Positions 56,451 to 63,947 of a stretch of 64,000 nucleotides of DNA are shown piece after piece. A program made the translations under genes and the position numbers. Origin of the DNA: Pasteurellaceae bacterium (lineage in GTDB: Bacteria > Pseudomonadota > Gammaproteobacteria > Enterobacterales > Pasteurellaceae); assembly GCA_030527795.1 (NCBI GenBank), contig JAUNAB010000007.1, positions 43,182 through 107,181 of the forward strand, given 5' to 3'. Numbering within the stretch: the first letter of the stretch is position 1; the number at the start of each line of letters is the position of its first letter. The notes beneath the pieces are model-generated. The model searched no databases and was not told the origin of the DNA. It worked only from the letters and a program-made list of their open reading frames with translations.

Positions 56451-56517
56451 ATGTAGCAGTTGCACAAAGATTTAATCTATTGTTTCTGCTACATTTTCTT
56501 ATCTTTTATAGATTAAA
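56451..56517 (+). repeat. Two interlocked perfect inverted repeats at the island edge
   Basis: ATGTAGCAG (56451-56459) pairs with CTGCTACAT (56486-56494), and TTTAATCTAT (56471-56480) pairs with ATAGATTAAA (56508-56517). The second repeat starts inside the first and ends beyond it, an H-type pseudoknot order in RNA. It lies between the dprA break and the next gene, whose ribosome site is at its right end. Could be paired operator sites, an element end, or a leader RNA. Confidence 0.6.
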
Positions 56518-56531
56518 GGTAAGAATAATCA

Positions 56532-56996
56532 ATGACAAAGCAAAAATCAATGTTAGCACAGGCTCTTGAAGAAGAGATAGAATCAATAGAATTAGAAAAG
56601 AAAGAAATTGCTACTCAAATCAAGCAATTAAATAAAGCCTTAAAAGAGGCTGATCAGAAAATTTCAGACTATCGTGTGGCATTAAATCACGCAAAAGGTC
56701 GGCAAGAGCCGTCTTTACCTTCAAATCCCAAATTTAGAAACCTTCGTTTTCAAACTTCCCCTCAACAACTGATTGCTCAGGTATTGAAACAAACACCTTC
56801 AGAATGGTTAAGTACGAAAGATATTACACGAGAAGCAATGAAATTAGACGGACAGACTATTGGGGAAGATTTGCCTTATCCGCAATCACAAACGATCGCT
56901 TGTACGTTGTACTATTTGAAAGATAAATCATTAGTAGAGAAATGTACGACAGATAAGGTGATTTATTGGCGGTTGAAAACGCTTGAACAGAAATAG
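56532..56996 (+). CDS. Coiled-coil plus winged-helix protein, unknown function
   Basis: 154 residues. A strongly charged coiled coil spans about residues 5-52 (EEEIESIELEKKEIATQIKQLNKAL), then a winged-helix-like segment (SPQQLIAQVLKQTPSEWLSTKDITREAM, YYLKDKSLVEKCTTDKVIYWRLK). No characterised family is recognised. The architecture and the C-terminal basic strand-wing ending resemble the convergent 140-residue protein at 57018-57440. Start ATG 56532 follows AAAGGTAAG. Probably a DNA-binding accessory of the element; inference. Confidence 0.75.
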   Translation: MTKQKSMLAQALEEEIESIELEKKEIATQIKQLNKALKEADQKISDYRVALNHAKGRQEPSLPSNPKFRNLRFQTSPQQLIAQVLKQTPSEWLSTKDITREAMKLDGQTIGEDLPYPQSQTIACTLYYLKDKSLVEKCTTDKVIYWRLKTLEQK

Positions 56997-57017
56997 AAAA
57001 TAGCGGTATAAATGCCG

Positions 57018-57440
57018 TTATTTTTGTTTCCATTGCCATATAATCTCACGTCTGCCGATTTGTGTTCTTGTAATCCAGTCTCTTTGGTAGAACTCATTGA
57101 GTTGTTTGCGGACAGAATTGAGATGTTTCTCGGACGGTGTGTCGGGATTTTGTTCAATATCGAAAATGCGTTGCGTAAGTTCAGCAATGGTGAAGGCTTT
57201 ACTCGGTTCTTCTCGCATCATTTGTACGATGTATTTACGGATTTTTCCCTTGAATAGTTTGTATTTGCGACGATAAACAAAGTTCTGCGTGTTGTAGAGT
57301 GTCACATCACTTTCTTGTTGAGTGAGTTCAATGGCTCGTTTCAAGGTAGCAATGTTAGCATCCAGCAAAGCAAGATGATGTAAAACTTGTTTGCGCTCGA
57401 ACTCAAATTCTTTCAATTTCTTATCAAGGTTATACGCCAT
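57018..57440 (-). CDS. Coiled-coil plus winged-helix protein coupled to IS1595 transposase
   Basis: 140 residues. N-terminal coiled coil (about 1-45: DKKLKEFEFERKQVLHHLALLDANIATLKRAIE), then a winged helix (KIRKYIVQMMREEPSKAFTIAELTQRIF, SVRKQLNEFYQRDWITRTQIGRREIIWQWKQK). Not a recognised family. I chose ATG 57440 because it lies 2 bases after the transposase stop, so it is translated as the second gene of a two-gene transposase cassette. Related in layout to the gene at 56532. Confidence 0.78.
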   Translation of the reverse strand: MAYNLDKKLKEFEFERKQVLHHLALLDANIATLKRAIELTQQESDVTLYNTQNFVYRRKYKLFKGKIRKYIVQMMREEPSKAFTIAELTQRIFDIEQNPDTPSEKHLNSVRKQLNEFYQRDWITRTQIGRREIIWQWKQK

Positions 57441-57442
57441 AA

Positions 57443-58480
57443 TTACTGCCAAATCACTTCTTGATGAATAATTTTTCGTTGCCAATAACCGCACCATTCG
57501 TTATTGTCGTTGGTGGTTTTTAAGCATCTACTCAGTACGTCAATGAATTGGCTTTTATTTGAAGTACGACGATTATCCTCACGATAGGCAATTTCATTCG
57601 CATAATTAAGTAGGTATTCGTTGCTGATGCGGTGAACTTGTCCGTAGTACATTCGTTTGAAACGACTAAATAGACTTTCAGCCTGATTATTCGTCACACC
57701 CAAATCACTGCGATACTCTTCTTTATGATTAACGGTGCGTAAATCATAATAAGGTAGCAATACATCATAAGCTGTGTTTTCATCAGTATTGATGCGAGTA
57801 TTCGGTTTAATGAATTTTTCAGCAAAACTTTTTACGACGGATTGCGATTCCGTATGTGCCACAAAAACGTGCGAGCGTTTCGCGCCACAATGCAACACAT
57901 TACTCGCCTTTTCTTCTACTGAATAATGCTCACGCGCCACCATCACGCAGCGTTTATCTGGATTCTGATTTTCTTTCAAGCGATAATCAATGCGGTCAGA
58001 TTTCTTGTTTGATTTACGAGGAGCGGGGTGAACATAAGTGCCGTCGATATCCACCACACCTGAAAGCGGTTTCATATCACGACTTTCAAGCAAGGCTTTG
58101 CGGAACTTGTGGGAAAGTACGAATGCGGTTCTTGGGTTAATCCCTGCATTTCTCGCCAGTTGAAGGGAAGAAATCCCTTTCACAGCATTGACCCATTCAA
58201 CAATCGCATAGAGATAAGTTTGATATGACAACTTTCGATTGGCAAAAATCGTGCCTGATGTTACGCTGAAAGTATGGCTGCAATGTTTGCACCGCCATTG
58301 TTTCCGCGTACCAATCCAATAAGCCTTATGTTGCACACCACATTTAGGACAAACGACCGTTTCTTTACTTCCCCAACGCAATTCACAAAGCAAGCCAAAG
58401 GCTTCTTCATCGGAAAGTTGAGCAACTTCACGAGAAGAAATCGTACGAGCTTTGCTGGAAAGGAGAAAGTGTTGCGCCAT
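57443..58480 (-). CDS. IS1595-family (ISXO2-like) transposase
   Basis: 345 residues. N-terminal zinc ribbon (CPKCG ... WRCKHC, about residues 39-63), helix-turn-helix region (LSYQTYLYAIVEWVNAVKGISSLQLARNAGI), then DDE-type catalytic core: VVDIDGTYV (first Asp), INTDENTAYD (second Asp), and VNHKEEYRSDLGVTNNQAESLFSRFKR as the third block with conserved Asn/Glu. Intact. Downstream is the coupled coiled-coil gene; upstream and divergent is an XRE regulator. No clear terminal inverted repeats were identified around it. Confidence 0.88.
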   Translation of the reverse strand: MAQHFLLSSKARTISSREVAQLSDEEAFGLLCELRWGSKETVVCPKCGVQHKAYWIGTRKQWRCKHCSHTFSVTSGTIFANRKLSYQTYLYAIVEWVNAVKGISSLQLARNAGINPRTAFVLSHKFRKALLESRDMKPLSGVVDIDGTYVHPAPRKSNKKSDRIDYRLKENQNPDKRCVMVAREHYSVEEKASNVLHCGAKRSHVFVAHTESQSVVKSFAEKFIKPNTRINTDENTAYDVLLPYYDLRTVNHKEEYRSDLGVTNNQAESLFSRFKRMYYGQVHRISNEYLLNYANEIAYREDNRRTSNKSQFIDVLSRCLKTTNDNNEWCGYWQRKIIHQEVIWQ

Positions 58481-58528
58481 TTAATGCTTAAAACCTGTCG
58501 ATCATTGTTTGTTAAAATATACCTAAAG

Positions 58529-58565
58529 ATGTATAATCATCCTTATTTTGATGTGAATTATACAT
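58529..58565. repeat. Inverted repeat between transposase and XRE gene (putative operator)
   Basis: ATGTATAAT (58529-58537) and ATTATACAT (58557-58565) are perfect complements with a 19-bp spacer, in the 120-bp divergent gap. Likely binding site for the XRE protein; inference. Confidence 0.5.
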
Positions 58566-58600
58566 ATTTAAAAACAAAAAGTCAATATTGAGATACACAA

Positions 58601-58930
58601 ATGAATACAAGCGAAAGACTTAAACGCATCATGGAAGCAAAAGGATTCAACCTAAAAACCTTTGCTGAACAGGCTGATATACCTTATCGAACGCTACAAA
58701 ATTACATTTTAAGTGGACGTGAGCCGAATGCGGAAGCACTAATGAAATTATATTCACGATTAGGTGTTAATTTGAATTGGTTAATGAGTGGAGAGGGTGA
58801 GATGTTTAGTAGTGAAATCGTAATACTTCATCTTACCCAAAAAGAACAAGCTCTGATTAATCATTATCAAGCTATACCAGAAGAGGCTAAAATTGCATTT
58901 ACTACATTACTTGAATTGTTATCTAAATAA
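58601..58930 (+). CDS. XRE/CI-type helix-turn-helix regulator
   Basis: 109 residues. N-terminal helix-turn-helix (SERLKRIMEAKGFNLKTFAEQADIPYRTLQNYILSGREPNAEALMKLYSRLGVNLNWLMSGEGEMF, about residues 3-68) of the kind seen in Mu-like and small prophage repressors, then a short helical tail. It is divergent from the IS1595 transposase, across a gap with a perfect inverted repeat, so it may repress transposition or itself. Confidence 0.82.
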   Translation: MNTSERLKRIMEAKGFNLKTFAEQADIPYRTLQNYILSGREPNAEALMKLYSRLGVNLNWLMSGEGEMFSSEIVILHLTQKEQALINHYQAIPEEAKIAFTTLLELLSK

Positions 58931-59049
58931 TTACAAAAGAGATTACCTTCTGAAATATCTTGCTATACCTTTTTACGAAATTTGAAAGAGTGCTTCTTGA
59001 GTAATATTTACTATAGATAGCTACCCAAATTAATTTGTAAAGTTTTTTC

Positions 59050-60126
59050 TTATTTGAAAATAGAGTTCCACCCCTCTTTAGTAGATATAGGTCGATCTAT
59101 CTGATTTATAAATATAATTACGTTGTCTATTACCATTCTAAGTTGTTCCTTACTAAGTAGGGTAACAAGAGATAAAATAAGCCCCTTAAAATCTAAAAAG
59201 TTAAATTTTTTCCCTTTATAATAAATAGTATTATCGTTAACATCATCTAAAGTAATGATGTCTTCTGGAATTCGACAAATAAAATGTATGTTCTCATTTT
59301 CCATATTTAAACTTTGTAAAGACTGTAAGCTATCATCAAGTCTCTTAAAGTCTACTTTTTTAACCGTCACCTCATACAAGTTAATAGGAACCCCTGACTT
59401 TTCAAGCCAAATGTCTGCTGGTTTTTTAGATGTTGTATTCGTCCCAAATACGCTCTCATCTCCACCTTTAACTTTTATTTCAGTTGAACTGTAAATATGT
59501 TTCAATAGCAATGACGTAAGGTACTGAGGTATTGTTCCACTTTCTGGATATTTATATGCAAATTCAACTAAACGATGAGCAATCTCTTGTGAAGATAATT
59601 CATTATCATTTGGAGTGGTAATTCTAATTGTAGAAACTTCTTTTGAATATTTCAGTAGCCTATAAAAATAAAAATCTCTTATTATTTCTTTTTCTGAAGA
59701 TGCAGCAGACATAAACGAACTCAAAAAATCTACTACCGCTTCCGCTGATTTTTGCGGTCGTTTACCTCTAGCCCATTTATAATCTAACTCATTCTGATTT
59801 TTAGCAACGTTTAATGGATCTGATTTTCCGCATGGAATTCTCCCTTGATAAGCGTAGAATATACCATTTTCAAAAATAGAACGAGGATTGCATTCATAAA
59901 AATTTTTCAGTGGATCAAAGTTAGGATTTAAATATAAGCCAGTTAATGCTGTCGCAACTACACCTCTAAACCCCATTGATTTAACTTCAATTAGATTAAC
60001 CAGTATCTGTGATAAATATTCATACTTAGAGAGTATTTTAAAATCTGATTCGCTTTTTGTTTCTGCTTTATTTAGTTGTTCAATAATAAATTGGCGAGCA
60101 GCTTCGTTTCTATCAACTTTATTCAT
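59050..60126 (-). CDS. Type II restriction endonuclease (SacI-like family, tentative)
   Basis: 358 residues. Segments MGFRGVVATALTGLYLNPNFDPLKNFYECNPRSIFENGI and GKSDPLNVAKNQNELDYKWARGKRPQKSAEAVVDFL recall the SacI endonuclease family as I remember it; a PD-(D/E)xK-type site could be ADIWLEKSGVPINLYEVTVKK (Asp...Glu-Val-Thr). Start overlaps the stop of the upstream controller-like gene by one base. Low GC compared with core genes. That it is the nuclease of the divergent methylase rests mainly on context; recognition site is unknown. Confidence 0.65.
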   Translation of the reverse strand: MNKVDRNEAARQFIIEQLNKAETKSESDFKILSKYEYLSQILVNLIEVKSMGFRGVVATALTGLYLNPNFDPLKNFYECNPRSIFENGIFYAYQGRIPCGKSDPLNVAKNQNELDYKWARGKRPQKSAEAVVDFLSSFMSAASSEKEIIRDFYFYRLLKYSKEVSTIRITTPNDNELSSQEIAHRLVEFAYKYPESGTIPQYLTSLLLKHIYSSTEIKVKGGDESVFGTNTTSKKPADIWLEKSGVPINLYEVTVKKVDFKRLDDSLQSLQSLNMENENIHFICRIPEDIITLDDVNDNTIYYKGKKFNFLDFKGLILSLVTLLSKEQLRMVIDNVIIFINQIDRPISTKEGWNSIFK

Positions 60127-60383
60127 TATATTAACTCAAAAAAAACTTCAACAAATCGTTTTAATTTCTCATTATTTTGGACTCTATATATATTCAGTAA
60201 TAGTTTTAACTCATATATATCTATGCGACGTTCAGATGACTCAATCTTGGAAATCTCTGATTGAGTCATTCCCATAAGATTAGCAACTTCTAATTGTGAC
60301 AATCCTAGCCTCTTTCTTTCTAAACATAGAGCCTGAATAAAATCACAGTATTCTTCAGTGTGTATTGTTTTCGTTCTATTCAT
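60126..60383 (-). CDS. XRE-type controller (C protein-like) of the R-M system
   Basis: 85 residues, mostly one helix-turn-helix (CLERKRLGLSQLEVANLMGMTQSEISKIESSERRIDIYELKLLLNIY). Size, position upstream of and overlapping the nuclease, and divergence from the methylase match C proteins of type II systems such as PvuII, which delay nuclease expression. The 62-bp gap to the methylase start should hold its operator, but no standard C-box is evident. Confidence 0.75.
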   Translation of the reverse strand: MNRTKTIHTEEYCDFIQALCLERKRLGLSQLEVANLMGMTQSEISKIESSERRIDIYELKLLLNIYRVQNNEKLKRFVEVFFELI

Positions 60384-60445
60384 ACCTTTACAATTATGAT
60401 ATGATTATCAAAATATTCGAAAATAGAATTTTAAAGGAGCAATTT

Positions 60446-61495
60446 ATGGTTTTTAAGGCTATTTCTCTATTTTCAGGTGCTGGAGGAATGGATATAGGTA
60501 TTGAGAAGGCTGGCTTTAGAATTATCGCAGCTTCAGAACTTGATCCTCATGCAGCAAATACTTATAGGTACAACAATCCTTCAGTCGAAGTTATTGAAGG
60601 AGACGTTACTAATCAAACAAATTTTTTAGAAATAACAAAATATAACAATGTTGATCTGGTAATAGGTGGTCCACCTTGTCAGGGTTTTTCTGTAGCAGGG
60701 AAAATGGATAAAGATGATCCTCGTTCAAAATTAGTTTTTAGTTATTGTGACATTATAGAAAAAATACGCCCTAAAGCATTTATTATGGAAAATGTAAAAG
60801 CACTTGGTGTGCTTGAGAAATTTAAGGATGTAAGAGAGGAAATATTTAAGAGAGCATATTTAGCAGGGTACAATGTAACAATGTTGATACTTAATGCGAA
60901 AGACTTTGGTGTTCCACAATCTCGCGAACGAGTATTCTTTATTGGAACGAAATTTAAATACACACAGGTAAATATTAAAGATTTTGATAAATATCACCAG
61001 AAGGCTGTATCTTTACGGGAAGCTATAGGACATTTAGGTCGGGCTGGTACAAAAAATAACCCTAATATAACAAAGGCAAAAATTACTTTGGCAGTTAAAC
61101 CTATTTTAAGGAAATCACCTTATGCAGGAATGCTTTTTAATGGACAAGGCAGACCATTAAATCCTGATGCTTGGTCAAGTACCTTACCAGCTAGTATGGG
61201 GGGAAACAGAACACCAATTATAGATGAAGATCATTTATATGATAATAAAGATAGTTGGGTTGAATCTTATCATTCCAAATTATTAAATGGTTATATTCCA
61301 TCACAATACATGAAAGTACCTAATCGGTTAAGAAGGCTTACAATTGATGAAGCTGCAATAATTCAAACATTTCCTAATTGCTATAAATTTTTAGGTCCTC
61401 AGTCTAAGATATTCAGTCAAATTGGTAATGCAGTTCCTTGCAAGTTGGCTGAGGTTGTAGGGCGAGTTGTGTTTAATGTTATTTGCAATAAATAA
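60446..61495 (+). CDS. DNA (cytosine-5) methyltransferase, type II
   Basis: 349 residues. All C5-methylase motifs: I (ISLFSGAGGMDIGIEKAGF), IV with catalytic Cys (VIGGPPCQGFSVAGKM), VI (FIMENVKAL), VIII (GVPQSRERVFFIGT) and X (SQIGNAVPCKLAEVVG). The target-recognition part contains KSPYAGMLFNGQGRPLNPD and LPASMGGNRTPI. It should protect host DNA from the divergent nuclease. I chose ATG 60446 with AAAGGAG upstream. Target site cannot be read from the sequence. Confidence 0.93.
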   Translation: MVFKAISLFSGAGGMDIGIEKAGFRIIAASELDPHAANTYRYNNPSVEVIEGDVTNQTNFLEITKYNNVDLVIGGPPCQGFSVAGKMDKDDPRSKLVFSYCDIIEKIRPKAFIMENVKALGVLEKFKDVREEIFKRAYLAGYNVTMLILNAKDFGVPQSRERVFFIGTKFKYTQVNIKDFDKYHQKAVSLREAIGHLGRAGTKNNPNITKAKITLAVKPILRKSPYAGMLFNGQGRPLNPDAWSSTLPASMGGNRTPIIDEDHLYDNKDSWVESYHSKLLNGYIPSQYMKVPNRLRRLTIDEAAIIQTFPNCYKFLGPQSKIFSQIGNAVPCKLAEVVGRVVFNVICNK

Positions 61496-61712
61496 TATTA
61501 AAAGTCATTTACAATACAAACTATCCGTACAGCCCAAACATTACAGGTAATCCAAATTCAGCATTGCCTGCACAGAATTTGCAGTAATCTGCAAACCAAC
61601 TTCTTAGCCGCAAGGTTTTGAAGATTTTATTCAAAAATTGTTTCCAAAATTAGGGGCAACCTCGCAAGGGGGTGTTTTTTGTTCTTGCAAATCGATCAAA
61701 CTTTGATCTAAA

Positions 61713-61847
61713 ATGCCACTCACTTTTGAGCAAATCTTCTCGTTTGCTTTTTTATATTTAATTCGTTCAACCAATTTAACTAGAGAAACACGGCTTATTG
61801 TGCATAAAACAATAAGTCAGGAGCTAATTAGAATGTTGAACGAATAA
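61713..61847 (+). CDS. Possible 44-residue leader peptide fused by TAAATG to transposase start
   Basis: A short frame from ATG 61713 (MPLTFEQIFSFAFLYLIRST...) ends with TAA at 61845-61847, directly before the transposase ATG at 61848. A GGAG (61820-61823) is 9 bases before an internal in-frame ATG (61833) encoding only MLNE. Whichever start is used, translation would end exactly at the transposase start, suggesting re-initiation control. No ribosome site is clear before 61713. Confidence 0.35.
   Translation: MPLTFEQIFSFAFLYLIRSTNLTRETRLIVHKTISQELIRMLNE
61761..61845 (+). repeat. Nested inverted repeats upstream of second transposase
   Basis: Outer arms ATTCGTTCAAC (61761-61771) and GTTGAACGAAT (61835-61845); inner arms CTTATTGT (61794-61801) and ACAATAAG (61809-61816). 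All perfect. The outer right arm abuts the transposase start, so an RNA fold could hide it. Confidence 0.55.
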
Positions 61848-62936
61848 ATGAAAAAGAAGAGAACGCCACCACAATTACTTTCTGCCTATCGCAATTTATC
61901 TATTTCCGCGATCTATGATTTATCTGATACTGAAACGCTGATCCTGCTGAAAAATCTTCGCTGGGGAAATTATCATTGTTTTTATACGGTTGAATGCGCG
62001 CGTTGTCAGATTACGCATAAAGCTTACTTTTACCCCTCTCGAAAGCAATGGCAGTGCAAACATTGCCAGTATCGCTTTTCAATTAAGAGTGGAACGATTT
62101 TTCAGAATGCCAAACTTTCCCTAAAAAAGTTACTGGAAGCTATTTGCTATTTTGCAGTTAAAAGTAAGGGAATTTCTGCCATTGAACTTTCTCACTATCT
62201 TAACGTGCAATATAAAACCTCGTGGGCGTTACTGCATAAACTCCGTGAAGCGATTGAAAAGACGCAAGACTTTACACCGCTCACAGGTCTCGTTCATATC
62301 GACGGCTGTTATGTGAACCATTACATCCGTCCTAAAAACTTTAAACATCGCCGTATTGATAGACGGAAGAAACGTTATCAACGTAAGGATAAAGCCTGTG
62401 TGATGGTTTTCCGCCAACAAGTCGCCAATCAGGAAATCATTAAAGGGGCTGACCGCACGCTGGTTGCATTAATCAAAGAAGAAAATACAGAGGATGTGTT
62501 AGCTTTAACTCGCCGTTTAGTCGCACCAAACACGACTATTTATGCTGATGAAAACCCAGCTTATGACAATTTGGCATTTCACTACGATTTATGGCGAGTG
62601 AATCATTCGCAAGAATATCGCTCGGTAGATGGTATCACGAATAATCTTGCCGAATCCTTCTTTGCCCGATTCAGACGAATGATTATGGGCGTTTATCACA
62701 AGATGGGGAATAACTATATGCTGCACTACGCCAATGAAGCGGCATGGCGTGAGGATTTTCGCCATCACTCCAATAAAGAGAAATTCGACAATGTATTAAC
62801 TCGCTGTTTGAAATCTAAACCTTCACGCGATTTAACTGGCTATTGGCAGGGAAATAAGAAACCATCAGCAAAATTCGGGCTGGCAAGTTTGTGCTTAGAA
62901 GCCTCAAACGACAACCAGTATTTAGCTGTAGCTTAA
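61848..62936 (+). CDS. IS1595-family (ISXO2-like) transposase, second type
   Basis: 362 residues. Zinc ribbon (CARCQ ... WQCKHC), then FSIKSGTIFQNAKLSLKKLLEAICYFAVKSKGISAIELSHYL, and the catalytic blocks VHIDGCYV, IYADENPAYD and VNHSQEYRSVDGITNNLAESFFARFRRM. Clearly related to, but well diverged from, the transposase at 57443-58480. Carries an extra C-terminal tail of about 25 residues. Intact. It is preceded by the TAAATG junction and followed 18 bp later by a companion gene. Confidence 0.88.
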   Translation: MKKKRTPPQLLSAYRNLSISAIYDLSDTETLILLKNLRWGNYHCFYTVECARCQITHKAYFYPSRKQWQCKHCQYRFSIKSGTIFQNAKLSLKKLLEAICYFAVKSKGISAIELSHYLNVQYKTSWALLHKLREAIEKTQDFTPLTGLVHIDGCYVNHYIRPKNFKHRRIDRRKKRYQRKDKACVMVFRQQVANQEIIKGADRTLVALIKEENTEDVLALTRRLVAPNTTIYADENPAYDNLAFHYDLWRVNHSQEYRSVDGITNNLAESFFARFRRMIMGVYHKMGNNYMLHYANEAAWREDFRHHSNKEKFDNVLTRCLKSKPSRDLTGYWQGNKKPSAKFGLASLCLEASNDNQYLAVA

Positions 62937-62954
62937 ACAACACAAGGAGCAATG

Positions 62955-63440
62955 ATGGAAACAATGACACACTCGCCACTCAATGTGGATTTAAAAAAGA
63001 TGGACTATGAAACCTTCAAAACCTTTATGCGCGAATTGGCTCAGATGTATTCGGATGTTAAAGATGATGCTTATCTGCTATTTTTCCGAAACTTAGAGCA
63101 ATTAGCAAAGGTTGTCAGCACCTTACCTCGCAACCCACTTGTCTTTTATGGCGCGTATGAAATTGCCGATAATCAAGTCGTGGTCGCCATCTTTGAAATA
63201 CAATTTACCGATGAAGTCTATGAAACAGAGAACGGCAGACCGTATCAAATGCTCAATATCATCAGTAGTTTTGCTGAAGATAAAACCTATTTACATTGCC
63301 CGACCAAAATTAGAGAACATCTCACACAACCTGAATACGTCGCTCTTTGCGAACAAGCCTATCCTGCAATAATGGAGCAAATGCTATTAGAGGAGCAGTG
63401 TGAAAAGCTGTTTAGAAGAAAACAAAAAGGTAAGCAATAA
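62955..63440 (+). CDS. Companion gene of second IS1595 transposase, unknown function
   Basis: 161 residues from the second of two adjacent ATGs, which has better spacing to AAGGAG (62944-62949). No known domain is recognised; predicted mixed alpha/beta with NPLVFYGAYEIADNQVVVAIFEIQFTDEVYETENGRPYQMLNIISSF and a basic end KLFRRKQKGKQ. It follows the transposase closely and ends at a terminator, so it is the last gene of a two-gene cassette, like the other IS1595 copy but with an unrelated companion. Confidence 0.75.
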   Translation: METMTHSPLNVDLKKMDYETFKTFMRELAQMYSDVKDDAYLLFFRNLEQLAKVVSTLPRNPLVFYGAYEIADNQVVVAIFEIQFTDEVYETENGRPYQMLNIISSFAEDKTYLHCPTKIREHLTQPEYVALCEQAYPAIMEQMLLEEQCEKLFRRKQKGKQ

Positions 63441-63444
63441 AAAA

Positions 63445-63475
63445 ATAATGTCCTTGTTAAAGTAAGGACATTATC
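63445..63475. terminator. Terminator after the second transposase cassette
   Basis: ATAATGTCCTT / AAGGACATTAT arms with an eight-base loop and a mixed T tail; A-run on the left. Confidence 0.65.
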
Positions 63476-63503
63476 TTAAATACGAATTAGTAGTAAAAAA
63501 ATA

Positions 63504-63800
63504 TTAATTTTCCAAATTTCTTCGATCTAAAATAGCAGTAGCTATTGTTTTTGCTACAGAAGAATTACCACCTGAAATCCTAATTTTTTCTTTTACTGTA
63601 TTCCATCCATAAATTTTAACCAAGATCCCTATACACTCATCAGCAAATGATGTAGACATACCTTCTGTTTTTGATAAATCTATAACAATAGAGGATAAAT
63701 CATTATCTATAGCATTGATAATTTTATCTCTATATGGAATAGCTGATTTTCTTGTTGCTAGATGTCCAGTTGGAAAACTAACAGTAATAACATTATTCAT
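63504..63800 (-). CDS. STAS-like (DUF4325) domain protein
   Basis: 98 residues. The core NDLSSIVIDLSKTEGMSTSFADECIGILVKIYG has the SFADE signature of STAS-like DUF4325 proteins, with FPTGHLATRKSAIPYRDKI before it. Such proteins are often encoded next to ATP-binding (HATPase-type) partners and are thought to act in partner-switch style regulation, but no function is established. I chose ATG 63800. Directly upstream is the remnant of another gene. Confidence 0.8.
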   Translation of the reverse strand: MNNVITVSFPTGHLATRKSAIPYRDKIINAIDNDLSSIVIDLSKTEGMSTSFADECIGILVKIYGWNTVKEKIRISGGNSSVAKTIATAILDRRNLEN

Positions 63801-63810
63801 AATCACCTCA

Positions 63811-63947
63811 CTACAGCCCAGTAAGTGCATTTAATATACTATCAAGCTCTGCTTGATTATCATTAGATGTGATGGATTTTAATTTTGATATATTAAATTT
63901 GCAACGGATAATAACTCCTTGCCAATATGGAATAGCTTTAAAAAATA
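63811..63947 (-). pseudogene. C-terminal stub of a gene upstream of the STAS-like gene
   Basis: About 45 codons are open on the minus strand, ending at TAG (63811-63813): FFKAIPYWQGVIIRCKFNIS and KLKSITSNDNQAELDSILNALTGL. The PYWQG...I block resembles the end of ATP-binding proteins paired with STAS-like genes (recollection). It is cut at the IS1016-like terminus at 63948, so most of the gene is displaced or lost. Confidence 0.6.

Larger units (their letters stand above)
61496..61847 (+). other. 352-bp gap before the second transposase with prophage-like relic text
   Basis: Between the methylase and the second transposase. One broken frame reads RKVLKILFKNCFQN, a stop, then GQPRKGVFFVLANRSNFD, which recalls the Ash-type leader seen before genes in Pasteurellaceae prophages (memory-based). 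A hairpin with GCAA loop followed by T6 lies at 61659-61680. The right third holds a 44-codon frame and nested inverted repeats listed separately. Confidence 0.45.

Noticed and set aside
61659..61680. GCAA-loop hairpin with T run as a functional terminator for the methylase
   Set aside because: Stem is only five pairs with a G-T pair and lies about 165 bp after the methylase stop; kept only as a note.
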